A stretch of 64,000 bases of DNA from Brassica napus. Its lineage: Eukaryota > Streptophyta > Magnoliopsida > Brassicales > Brassicaceae. The notes beneath the pieces are model-generated. The model saw only the letters and a list, made by a program, of their open reading frames with translations. It ran no database searches and was not told where the DNA came from. The stretch lies in the NCBI RefSeq assembly GCF_020379485.1, contig NW_026014658.1, forward strand, positions 659,001-723,000, read 5' to 3'. The position numbers and the translations under genes were made by a program. Below are positions 9,324-20,969 of the stretch, piece by piece (within the stretch, counting starts at the first letter, position 1; each line of letters begins with the position of its first letter).

Positions 9324-12300
9324 GTTACTAGGAGGGTCTTGGACGACACCACTGATCCCATCTTTGATGAGGAGGTCGATGGAGTGATCGATGAGTTTTG
9401 CTCGACCTTTGTGGAGAGTTCTGATCCGATCTATGATGAGGATGTTCTTTATGAGCCGAGCCATGGTTCACTACTGGTTACTAGGCGTGCCTTGAGTGTC
9501 CAACCAAAATCCAATGACAAAGAACAAAGGGAGAATCTCTTTCACTCTAGATGTCTCATTTCTGATAAAGTTTGTTCTTTAATCATTGATGGAGGTAGTT
9601 GCACTAATGTGGCTAGTGACACCCTTGTAAAGAAACTTGGGCTTGTTACTCGGCCTCTTTCTCGTCCTTTCAGGTTGGAGTGGCTCAATGAGGCCGGAGA
9701 ACAGTATGTGAAGGAGCAAGTCACGGTTCCACTCTCCATTGGCCGATATGAGGATGAGGTTGTGTTCAATGTGCTTCCCATGGATGCTTGCCATGTTCTC
9801 TTGGGCCGGCCTTGGCAATTTGACAAGAAGGCAGTGCATGATGGTTTCACAAACCGGCATTCATTTGATCATAAGGGAAAGAAGATCACCTTGGTGCCTT
9901 TGTCGCCTTCGGAAGTCCATCAAGACCAGGTCCAACTTAAGAAGAACCGAGACCAAGACTCTAAAGCTGATAAACCTGAGACCAGTACCAGAAACTCCAA
10001 CTTCTTTGTCAAAGAAAGTCAGGTAAGGAAGTCTCTTTGCTCTCAAAAGCCATTTATCTTACTGATTTATAAAGAGTCTCTCTTGGCCTCATCTTCTTAT
10101 GACATTGCACCGGAGATTCCGAGTGAGTTTTTAGGTATCTTGCAGGATTATTCTGATGTGTTTCCAGAAGAAAATCCCAAAGGATTGCCACCGGTGAGAG
10201 GCATTGAGCATCAGATCGATCTCATCCCGGGCGCCTCTCTACATAACCGACCAGCGTACCGCACCAATCCGGTCGAGACCAAGGAGCTGGAGAAACAGAT
10301 CAATGACTTGCTTGAGAAGGGATACATCAGAGAGAGTCTCAGTCCCTGTGCCGTGCCTGTTCTACTTGTACCAAAGAAGGATGGCTCCTGGAGGATGTGT
10401 GTGGACTGCCGCGCCATAAACAACATCACGGTAAAGTATCGACATCCTATCCCTCGTCTTGATGATATGCTTGATGAACTCCATGGTTCTAAGTACTTTT
10501 CTAAGATAGATTTGAGAAGTGGCTATCATCAGATTAGGATGAAAGAAGGTGATGAATGGAAAACGACCTTTAAAACAAAACTAGGTTTGTATGAGTGGCT
10601 TGTCATGCCCTTTGGTCTCACTAATGCACCTAGTACTTTCATGCGCCTAATGAATCATGTCTTGAGGTCTTTTATTGGTCATTTTGTTGTGGGTTACTTT
10701 GATGACATTTTTATTTACAGCAAAAGCCTTGATGAGCACAAACAGCATTTGAAATCTGTTCTTGAAGTCCTTAGAAAGGAACGTTTGTTTGCTAACCTTG
10801 GAAAGTGTTCTTTTGGCACAGATCATGTGGTCTTTCTAGGTTTTGTTGTAGGTGCAGATGGCTTGAGCGTGGACGAACAGAAGGTCCAAGCAATCCGGGA
10901 CTGGCCCATTCCGACCACCATTGGTGAAGTAAGAAGCTTCCATGGCCTTGCCGGCGTCTATAGGTGATTTTTTCAAAACTTCAGTACCTTGGCCGCTCCT
11001 CTTACTGAAGTAATCAAGAAGAACGTGGGGTTCAAATGGGGACCAGCTCAGGAAGAAGCATTCGAAATCCTTAAAGGGAAGTTGACTCACGCCCCTTTAC
11101 TTGTACTTCCAGATTTTTCTAAAGCTTTTGAAATCGAATGTGATGCTTCTGGTGTTGGTATTGGTGCTGTGTTGATGCAGGATGGAAAACCAGTGGCTTA
11201 TTTCAGTGAGAAGCTTGGAGGAGCCATGCTCAACTACCACACATACGACCAAGAACTCTATGCCTTGGTGAGGGCCCTTCAAACATGGCAGCACTATCTT
11301 TGGCCTAAGGAGTTCATCATCCACACTGATCATCAGTCTCTAAGACACCTTAGGGTCAGCAGAAGCTCAACAAGAGGCATGCTCGTTGGATGGAGTTCAT
11401 TGAGACATTCCCTTATGTGATCAAGTACAAACAAGGTAAGGAGAATGTTGTGGCTGATGCATTGTCTCGAAGGTATACTCTTCTCTCAGTCCTTGAAACT
11501 AAATTGCTCAAAGGTTGCTTATGGCAAATACTTTCAAAATTCTGGTTTCTTATTCTTTGATAACCGTTTGTGTGTGCCCCAATGTTCTTTGAGGGAGTTG
11601 TTTCTCAGGGAAGCTCATGGAGGTGGGCTTATGGGACACTTTGGTGTCAAGAAGACTTACAAGGCGGTTCATGACCATTTCTACTGGCCGAGCCTGATGA
11701 AAGATGTTGAGAGGATCTGTAGCCGATGTGTGGTGTGCAAGAAGTCTAAGCCTAAAGCATCACACCGCGGTTTGTACTCAGCTCTACCCATTCCCTCTCA
11801 TCCTTGGGTAGACATTTCTATGGATTTTGTGCTTGGATTGCCTAGGTCTAAAGCTGGACGAGATTCTATCTTTGTGGTTGTTCATAGGTTCTCGAAAATG
11901 GCTCATTTCATTCCTTGTCACAAAACTGATGATGCTGTGCAAGTTGCAGATTTATTCTTTAAGGAAGTTGTTAGATTGCATGGAATGCCTAAGACCATTT
12001 TCTCTTATCGTGATGCTAAGTTCCTTAGCTATTTTTGAAAGACCTTGTGGTCTAAGCTAGGTACTGGATTAATGTTCTCTACAACTTATCATCCGCAAAC
12101 TGATGGGCAAACTGAAGTAGTTAACCGAACCTTGTCTGCTTTGCTTAGATCTTTGGTTAAAAAGAATCTTAGGACTTGGGAAGAATGTTTGCCTCATGTT
12201 GAATTTGCTTATAACCATGCTTTGCATTCAGCTACTAAGTTTTCTCCTTTTGAGGTTGTTTATGGATTTAATCCCTTGTCTCCACTTGATCTTTTACCTT

Positions 12301-12688
12301 TGCCTTTGAGTGAACGAGTTAATACAGATGGCAAGAGGAAGGTGGACACGATCAAGAAGCTGCATGAACAGGTCCGTGCCAACATTGAAGCCAAGACCGA
12401 GGGCTACAAACGACTTGCAGACAAGAAAAGGAAAGAAGTGATCTTCCAGGAAGGTGATCTTGTTTGGGTCCACATGAGGAAGGAACGATTACCGGAACAA
12501 AGGAAGTCCAAACTCATGCCCCGGGTCGATGGTCCATTCCAGATTCTCAGGAAACTCCATGACAATGCTTACCAGCTTGATCTTCAGGGTAAGTATGATA
12601 TCTCTTCAAGTTTTAATGTTTCTGATTTATCTCCTTTTTGCGCAGATGATCCGGATTTGTGGTCAAATCCTTTTGAAGAGGGAGGGAA
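9324..12688 (+). pseudogene. Element C polyprotein (CRM-like chromovirus), decayed
   Basis: The visible frame begins downstream of gag because A1 interrupts it. Protease has a DGGS active site near 9590. Reverse transcriptase has an FDD active site near 10700. RNase H follows from about 11000, then integrase with a zinc region near 11630-11750 and a core from about 11810. The integrase C-terminus carries a motif of the [10 protein letters not shown] type. Lesions: an in-frame TGA at 10966-10968 where relatives have Arg; a one-base deletion near 11354; a deletion of about 20 codons near 11505; and a TGA at 12036-12038 where relatives have Trp. The second integrase catalytic Asp, in the SDRD-type motif, is Tyr (near 12010), so integrase would be dead. 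I lean to the CRM clade because the frame continues into the 3' LTR; Reina or another chromovirus clade is possible. Confidence 0.88.
12675..12688 (+). other. Element C polypurine tract
   Basis: GAAGAGGGAGGGAA lies directly before TGATAGAACC, the inferred LTR start, and lies inside the polyprotein frame. Confidence 0.8.
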
Positions 12689-13682
12689 TGATAGAACCCA
12701 GGACCTGGACCAGGACGTGGAGCAGTCTCAGCATGGTGACCAGGACGATCAGATCAGTCCAACTGAGGTTCAGCCATTCAGCCGTACCAGATCAACGGAC
12801 AGAGCCGTGTACCGGATCGACCCGCGTGCACCCGGACGTGACCTAAGGATGGATCCACGACCAGATGACCGAATCAGCCAAACCACAGGCATTCTTCCCC
12901 GACCCATTCGCCATTCTAGCCAGAACCCATGATCCTCGAGAAGAATCAGATTCCAGACTTAGCCTATCTTTCCTGGCCCGTTTGGGACGTACCGCACGCC
13001 CGGATCAGGCTGATCACGACCTTTCCAACCACTTTGATGATTTCAGGATGATCGATGCTTCCAACTACTCCAAAGGAAGGATACTTAAGCTCTCTGAAGA
13101 TTTGGGTCGAGCTATCTCTTCATCCATTCATGTATCATCGACGATCAACTATGCGGTCAGCCGTACATCCGTCCTGCTCCTTACCGCGGATGACCTGATC
13201 ACCACAGAATGAACTTGGACATCTTTGTGAATCTGGACCAGTCAACACAAGAATCCGCACCTTGACCAGTCTTTAGTCAAAGTCTTCATTTCTAGTTTCT
13301 ATGTCTTGTTTTCATTCATTTCTATCTTCTATGTTGTCTTTTCCCACAAATGTCTTTATGTTTCTTTGACTCACAAACCTTATAACTATGTGATGATCCC
13401 CCTTAATAAAATCACATCGATTTTCCTTTGCTTCTTTTGAGTCTTCTCTCATTGTTCTTTGCTTAGAACATTCATACTTCTCTTGGTGAGCTCATCTCCA
13501 AGCGAACCACTTCGTTGTGTTGGACCGGTGCGTCACATCCGGCAACCTTCAAATCTCTGGTAGTATCTTTGGGCTATTCCGCAACCCTTAGTGTCACCCC
13601 TCGATCCATCAGTTCTCAATCCTCTCGGATCTGAGTTCATATCAACCTTACCGAAAGAGTGATCCTTATTTTGGTTCTATCA
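12689..13682 (+). mobile_element. Element C 3' LTR (994 bp)
   Basis: It starts TGATAGAACC and ends GGTTCTATCA, a perfect 10-bp terminal inverted repeat, after a polypurine tract. The integrase frame runs 244 bp into it and stops at 12930-12932, as reported for CRM-type elements. AATAAA at 13405-13410 is a possible polyadenylation signal. Immediately downstream is satellite sequence, so C inserted into the satellite. The partner LTR is outside the window, so the left boundary is inferred from polypurine tract and inverted repeat alone. Confidence 0.85.
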
Positions 13683-16600
13683 CCACGAGGGCCAAAATCA
13701 CCCGAACAGTCCACATGAAGGGTCAGCGTGCGGAGTCAAAGGACCAACGTGCTGATATGTGTACTTATGGACAGCCACGGACGTCATGTGTGTACTGACG
13801 GACACACACGGACACACACGCACAGCCATGAACGTCCTATGTGTGCTGACTGACACACACAGACGTCCTGTGTGTGCTGACGGACACCCACGGACGTCCT
13901 GTGTGTACTGAACAGACAGCCCACGCACGCCTAAATCACCCGAACAGTCCATGGGAAGGGTAAGCGTGCTGAGTCCAAGGACCAAAATGCTGATATGTGT
14001 ACTGATGGACAGCCACGGACGTCCTGGGTGTGCTGACGGACACACACGGACACACAAGGAGAGCCACAGACGTCCTTTGTGTGCTGGCGGACACCCACGG
14101 ATATCCTGTGTGTACTGAACAGATAGCCCACGTGGGCCAAAATCACCCAAACAGTCCACGGGAAGGGCCAGCGTGCAGAGTCCAAGGACCAACGTGCTGA
14201 TATGTGTACTGATGGACAGCCACGAACGTCCTGTATGTGCTGACGGACACACACGGACAGCCACAGACGTCCTGTGTATGCTAATGGACACACACGGACA
14301 TCCTGTGTGTGCTGAAGGACACCCACGGACATCATGTGTGTGCTGACAGACACACATGGACACACAAGGACGTCCTGTGTGTGCTGACGGACAGCCACAA
14401 ACAGCCACGGACGTCTTGTGTGTGCTGGCGGACACCCACGGACGTCCTGTGTGTACTGAACATATAGCCCACGTGGGCCAAAATCACCCAAACAGTCCAC
14501 GGGAAGGGCCAGCGTGCAGAGTCCAAGGACCGACGTGCTGATATGTGTACTGATGGACAGCCACGAACGTCCTGTGTGTGCAGATGGACACACACGGACA
14601 GCCACGGACGTCTTGTGTATGCTGACGAACACACACGGACGTCCTGTGTGTGCTGACGGACACCCACAGACGTCCTATGTGTTCTGACAGACACACATGG
14701 ACACACACGGACGTCCTGTGTGTGCTGATGGACAGCCACAAACAGCCATTGACGGCCTGTGTGTGCTGGCGGACACCCACGGACGTCCTGTGTGTACTGA
14801 ACAGACAGCCCACGTGGAATAAAATCACCCAAACAGTCCACGGGAAGGGCCAGCGTGCTGAGTCCAACGACCAACGTGCTGATATGTGTACTGAGGGACA
14901 GCCACGGACCTCATGTGTGTGCTGACGGACACAGATGGACACACACGGACAGCCACGATGTCCTGTGTGTGTTGGCGGACACCCACAGACGTCCTGTGTG
15001 TACTGAACAGACAGCCCACGATGGCCAAAATTACCCGAACAGTCCATAGGAAGGGTCAGCGTGCGGAGTCAAAGGACCAACGTGCTGATATGTGTACTGA
15101 TGGACAGCCACAGACGTCATGTGTGTGCTGACAGACACACACGGACACACACGCACAGCCACGAATGTCCTGTGTGTGCTAACGGACACTCACGGACGTC
15201 CTGTGTGTGCTGACAGACACCCACAAACGTCCTGTGTGTACTGAACAGACAGCCCACGTGGGCCAAAATCACCCAAACAGTCCACGGGAAGGGCCAGCGT
15301 GCTGAGTCCAAGGACCAGCGTGCTGATATGTATACTGATGGACAGCCACGGACGTCCTGTGTGTGCTGACGGACACACACGTACCGCCACGGACGTCCTG
15401 TGTGTGCTGGCGGACACCCACGGACGTCCTGTGTGTGCTGGCGGACACCCACGGACGTCCTGTGTGTACTGAACAGATAGCCCACGTGGGCCAAAATCAC
15501 CCAAACAGTCCATGGGAAGGGCCAGCCTGCAGAGTCCAAGGACCAACGTGCTGATATGTGTACTGATGGACAGCCACAGACGTCCTGTGTGTGCTGACAG
15601 ACACACACGTACAGCCACAGACGTCCTGTGTATGCTTACGGACACACACGAACGTCCTGTGTGTGCTGACCGACACCCACGAACGTCTTGTGTGTGCTGA
15701 CAGACACACACGGACACACACGGATGTCCTGTGTGTGTTGAAAGACAGCCACAAACAGCCCCGGACGTCCTGTGTGTGCTGGCGGACACCCATGGACGTC
15801 TTGTGTGTACTGAACAGACAGCCAACTTGGGATAAAATCTCCCAAACAGTTCACGGGAAGGGCCAGCGTGCTGAGTCCAAGGACCAACGTGCTGATATGT
15901 GTACTGAGGGACAGCCACGGACGTCATGTGTGTGCTGACGGACACACACAAGGAGAGCCACAGACGTCCTTTGTGTGCTGGCGGACACCCACGAACATCC
16001 TGTGTGTACTGAACAGATAGCCCACGTGGGCCAAAATCACCCAAACAGTCCACGGGAAGGGCCAGCGTGCAGGGTCCAAGGACCAACGTGCTGATATGTG
16101 TACTGATGGACAGCCACGAACGTCCTGTATGTGCTGACGGACACACACGGACAGCCACAAACGTCCTGTGTATGCTAATGGACACACACGGACGTCTTGT
16201 GTGTGCTGAAGGACACCCACGGACATCCTGTGTTTGCTGACAGACACACATGGACACACATGGACGTCCTGTGTGTGCTGACGGACAGCCACAAACAGCC
16301 ACGGACGTCCTGTGTGTGCTGGCGGACACCCACGGACGTCCTGTGTGTGCTGAACAGATAGCCCACGTGGGCCAAAATCACCCAAACAGTCCACGGGAAG
16401 GGCCAGCGTGCAGAGTCCAAGGACCGACGTGCTGATATGTGTACTGATGGACAGCCACGAACGTCCTGTGTGTGCAGATGGACACACACAGACAGCCACG
16501 GACGTCTTGTGTATGCGGACGGACACACACGGACGTCCTGTGTGTGCTGACGGACACCCACGGACGTCCTGTGTGTGCTGACAGACACACACGGACACAC

Positions 16601-18422
16601 ACGGACGTCCTGTGTGTACTGACGGACAGCCACAAACAGCCACTGACGTCCTGTGTGTGCTGGCAGACACCCACGGACGTCATGTGTGCACTGAACAGAC
16701 AGCCCACGTGGAATAAAATCACCCAAACAGTCCACGAAAAGGGCCAGCGTGCTGAGTCCAAGGACCAACGTGCTGATATGTGTACTGAGGGACAGCCACG
16801 GACGTCATGTGTGTGCTGACGGACACAGATGGACACACACGGACAGCCACGACATCCTGTGTGTGTTGGCGGACACCCACGGACGTCCTGTGTGTACTGA
16901 ACAGACAGCCCACGAGGGCCAAAATTACCCGAACAGTCTATAGGAAGGGTCAGCGTGCGGAGTCAAAGGACCAACGTGCTGATATGTGTACTGATGGACA
17001 GCCACGGACGTCATGTGTGTGCTGACAGACACACACGGACACACACGCACAGCCACGAATGTCCTGTGTGTGCTGACGGACACACACAGACGTCCTGTGT
17101 GTGCTGACGGACACCCACAAACGTCCTGTGCGTACTGAACAGACAGACCACGTGGGCCAAAATCACCCAAACAGTCCACGGGAAGGGCCACCGTGCTGAG
17201 TCCAAGGACCAGCGTGCTGATATGTATACTGATGGAAAGCCACGGACGTCCTGTGTGTGCTGACGGACACACACGGACCGCCACGGACATCCTGTGTGTG
17301 CTGGCGGACACCCACGGACGTCCTGTGTGTACTGAACAGATAGCCCACGTGGGCCAAAATAACCCAAACAGTCCACGGGAAGGGCCAGCGTGCAGAGTCC
17401 AAGGACCAACGTGCAGATATGTGTACTGATGGACAGCCACAGACGTCATGTGTGTGCTGACAGACACACACTGACACACACGCACAGCCACGAACGTCCT
17501 GTGTGTGCTGACGGACACACACAGACGTCTTGTGTGTGCTGACGGACACCCACAGACGTCCTGTGTGTACTGAACAGACAGCCCACGTGGGCCAAAATCA
17601 CCCAAACAGTCCACGGGAAGGGCCAGCGTGCTGATATGTATACTGATGGACAGCCACAGACGTCCTGTGTGTGCTGATGGACACACATGGACACACATGG
17701 ACTGCCACGGACGTCCTGTGTATGCTGGCGGACACCCACGGACGTCCTGTGTGTACTGAACAGATAGCCCACGTGGGCCAAAATCACCCAAACAGTCCAC
17801 GGGAAGGGCCAGCATGCAGAGTCCAAGGACCAACGTGCTGATATGTTTACTGATGGACAACCACAGACGTCATGTGTGTGATGACGGACACACACGGACA
17901 GCCACAGACATCATGTGTATGCTTACGGACACACACGAACGTCCTGTGTGTGCTGACCGACACCCACGAATGTCCTGTGTGTGCTGACAGACACACACGG
18001 ACACCCACGGATGTCCTGTGTGTGCAGACAGACAGCCACAAACAACCCCAGAAGTCCTGTGTGTGCTGGCGGACCCCAATGGACGTCCTGTGTGTACTGA
18101 ACAGACAGCCCACTTTGGACAAAATCACCCAAACAGTCCACAGGAAAGGCCAGCGTGCTGATATGTGTACTAAGGGACAGCCACAGATGTCCTGTGTGTG
18201 CTGACGGACACAGACGGACACAGACGGACACACACGGACAGCCACGGACGTCCTGTGTGTGCTGGCGGACACCCACGGACGTCCTGTGTGTACTGAACAG
18301 ATAGCCCACGAGGGCCAAAATTACCCGAACAGTCCACAGGAAGGGTCAGCGTGCGGAGTCAAAGGACCAACGTGCTGATATGTGTACTTATGGACAGCCA
18401 CGGACGTCATGTGTGTGCTGAC
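13683..18422. repeat. Satellite block 1 (degenerate repeat, about 200-240 bp plus 340-bp variants)
   Basis: A landmark GGCCAAAATCACCC recurs about 19 times with spacings mostly near 185-242 bp and a second class near 337-340 bp. Inside each unit a 31-bp subrepeat (GACGTCCTGTGTGTGCTG plus GACACCCACG-type tail) repeats two to six times, which explains the length classes. Each unit also carries GCCCACGTGGGC or a variant, and a GTGCTGATATGTGTACTGAT block. The repeat is GC-rich with few stop codons on either strand, so long frames appear on both strands; none is credible as a gene. It probably corresponds to the B. rapa 238-bp pericentromeric repeat, by period and context only. Confidence 0.93.
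14050..17370. repeat. Higher-order repeat in satellite block 1, about 1893 bp
   Basis: Landmarks at 14135, 14476, 14815, 15026 and 15263 recur at 16029, 16369, 16708, 16918 and 17155, each shifted by 1892-1894 bp. Even a rare variant (AAGGAGAGCCACAG, at 14056 and 15950) is repeated. The copies abut at about 15943/15944. After about 17370 the second copy diverges by extra units. Confidence 0.85.
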
Positions 18423-18942
18423 CCAACGGCCGGAGATAGGTCACGCGCTTCAGCGCCATCCATTTTCGGGGCTAGTTGATTCGGCAGGTGAGTTGTTACA
18501 CACTCCTCAGTGGATTTCGACTTCCTTGACCACCGTCCTGCTGTCTTAATCAACCAACACCTTTTGTGGGCTCTACGTTAGCGTGTAGTTGGGCACGGTA
18601 ACCCGGCTTCTGGTTCATCCCACATCGCCATTTCTGCTTACCAAAAATGTCCCACTTGGAGCTCTCGATTCCGTGGGATGGCTCAACAAAGCAGCCACCC
18701 CGTCCTACCTATTTAAAGTTTGAGAATAGGTCGAGGACATTGCGTCCATGATGCCTCTAATCATTGGCTTTACCCGATAGAACTCGTTTCCGAGCTCCAG
18801 CTATCCTGAGGGAAACTTCGGAAGGAACCAGCTACTAGATGGATCAATTAGTCTTTTGCCCCTATACCCAAGTCAGACGAACGATTTGCACGTCAGTATC
18901 ACTGCGGGCCTCCACCAGAGTTTCCTCTGGCTTCGCCCCGCT

Positions 18943-18986
<44 letters not shown>

Positions 18987-19217
18987 ACTCGAACCCTTCT
19001 CAGAAGAACAAGGTCGGTCGGCTGTGCACCCGTGAGGGATCCAGCCAATCAGCTTCCTTGCGCCTTACGGGTTTACTCACCCATTGACTCGCACACATGT
19101 CAAACTCCTTGGTCCGTGTTTCAAGACGGGTCGAATGGGGAGCCCACAGGCCGACGCCCTGAGCATGCAGATGCCGAGGCACACCGTGAGGCACATGCTG
19201 CAGACCACGATTAAGGC
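18423..19217 (-). rRNA. 25S rRNA gene fragment, degenerate
   Basis: Read on the minus strand this matches an internal part of plant 25S rRNA. Recognisable strings include GACCCGTCTTGAAACACGG (19120-19138) and the universally conserved segments on both sides of it. The fragment ends at CCGGCCGTTGG at 18423, where satellite starts, and at 19217 where the B LTR starts. It carries many substitutions and covers only about a quarter of the gene, so it is a relic. No 18S, 5.8S or 5S sequence is seen nearby. Confidence 0.9.
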
Positions 19218-20895
19218 TGTCATGTCCCCGATCCTAGATAGGATCGCCCGGACGGGCCATGGTGCGGGGAGACGCACCAGTCAGGTCATTAGACCTTGAG
19301 ACAAGCGTATCATGGCCCTGAATGAAGGTTAAGGGCATCAGTAAGCTGAGACTTAACCAGGATACGATGGAAACAAGGGTAAAGGAGTTGAGTGAGTGTT
19401 TAGGCAGCTGGACGAGTGTTGGTTTGAGTTCAATCAGCTCGGTTCAGCTGGTATTCAGTTCACCATGATCTGTTCAGCTCACAGGAGCTGGTGGACTAGC
19501 TCACTCAGCTGGGAACAGTTGGAGGTCAGCTCAATCCTGTTGGACGGTGCGTTTGTTCGGATCAGTGTGGACGAGTCCGGGACGATTACTGGGCGAACCG
19601 ATGGTCCGGGTGCAGGACGGTTTGACCAAATTGGTCTTAAGCTCGGGACAGGGAGTGGACAAGCTTCCAGAGTGTGAGCTGAGGCTCAGTGATCGATTTG
19701 TCAAAGGAAGAAAATGGAAGAAACCGCCAATGGGTGGTTATGGGAAGAAGGGATGTGATTTTGGTAACTGTTCGCCCAGGCGGTTGGGGACAGTTTAAGT
19801 CGTCATCTCTCTCTCATTTCTACCCATTCTGGTCGATTTTTACTCATTTTCACACAGAGAGAAACACAGAGAAAATTCAAGAGAGAAAGAGAGACACAAA
19901 CCTTGGATTGGCTGTTTTGATCCAAGAGATTGTTCTTGAGTATTCCTGGTGTGTTTGGGCGTGTGATCAAGAGGATGGATTTGAAGCAGAAAGACAAGGA
20001 GAAGGCAAAGGAGAAAGAGAAGGAAGTCGCCCCTGGAGACCGAACTCCTAAGGTGAGAGGTGTGGCCAAGAGTAACCGGACAAGGCCGCGGATGATGGCC
20101 GTGTGAGTCTGGCCGGTTTGGATCGATTGGACACTCCTTAGTCTGACTTCTTCTACTCTGTTTCTTCATATATGTTGTGCTATGGATTGTTTTATGATAT
20201 TACAGGGAAGGATCCATCGATCTTAAGGCTTGGCCTGATCAAATCCCCATGAAAGTCCCTTGTCCTTGTGTTGGCTGTTCATGGCCGAGATCACTATGAT
20301 CTGAGCCGGTTCTTTTGAATCTGATTATGTAAAAAAAATTTTCTGATTTGTCATGAGTTTTCATGAATTTTATTTGGTATTTGGATCTCTTTTTAAAGGG
20401 GTCAGACTCGACATTTTTGATGATTGTTCTTGACTAGATTGGATCCGACCATGCAATGTGATTTGATTCTTGTTTTGTAATCTAACCTGGTGATTGTGTG
20501 TTTGTTTGTGTTGGATCCCGGACCAGAAATGGACCGTGGTAAGGGAAAAGCACCATGAGGACCGCGGCCATGGGAAGATGTGTGGTGATTGGGTTGATTC
20601 TGAAATTTGTGTGATTATTGTAGCCTATTGTGCAACTTGTGAACTTATGCAATTCTAGTGTGTGATCTATCTATTAGGATGATTAATGATGTATGAACCT
20701 TTGTTATTAGCTATTAAATATCTATTTACTCTAGTTGATGCTTGATTGTTTAAGTGTGAATGTTGGAACCTCAAAACTCTGAAAAAGACTTAAATTATTT
20801 AACACTTGAACTTGAATATGAAAGATGGAACTGGTTGCATCGTTTGGTGAGGCCGCGGTCTGGTTGGATTGAGGAATCCAGGATCGGGTCTTACA
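19218..20895 (+). mobile_element. Element B LTR, copy 1 (Del/Tekay-like, 1678 bp)
   Basis: It starts TGTCATGTCCCCGATCC and ends CGGGTCTTACA, followed at once by an initiator-Met primer-binding site. The start resembles the X and Y LTR starts, so B, X and Y are related families. The right part, from about 19713, is duplicated at 28089-29273. It is inserted against the 25S fragment. No matching 3' LTR is in the window. Confidence 0.88.
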
Positions 20896-20897
20896 AG

Positions 20898-20910
20898 TTG
20901 GTATCAGAGC
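20898..20910 (+). other. Element B primer-binding site (initiator tRNA-Met)
   Basis: TTGGTATCAGAGC is the standard complement of the plant initiator tRNA-Met 3' end and lies 2 bp after the LTR. The duplicate copy is at 29276-29288. Confidence 0.9.
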
Positions 20911-20969
20911 ATTCTCGATTCTAGGATTTGTTGGGTATTGGTTCACCACACACTTGGCCATTTGGACTC

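Noticed and set aside
13698..18318. Dozens of frames of 60-379 codons on both strands of satellite block 1 as protein genes
   Set aside because: They follow repeat periodicity, overlap each other on both strands, have no domains, and share the same residues as every other unit; they reflect low stop frequency in the subrepeat.
13740..18420. Regular short repeats as a CRISPR-like array
   Set aside because: The units are contiguous degenerate tandem repeats without unique spacers, in a plant nuclear context.
18839..19299. Short frames across the 25S fragment
   Set aside because: The sequence is clearly rRNA-derived; the frames are accidental.
19803..20169. Frames of 88-120 codons in the B LTR (duplicated at 28180-28546)
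   Set aside because: Simple-sequence LTR leader with overlapping frames on both strands and no recognisable domain.
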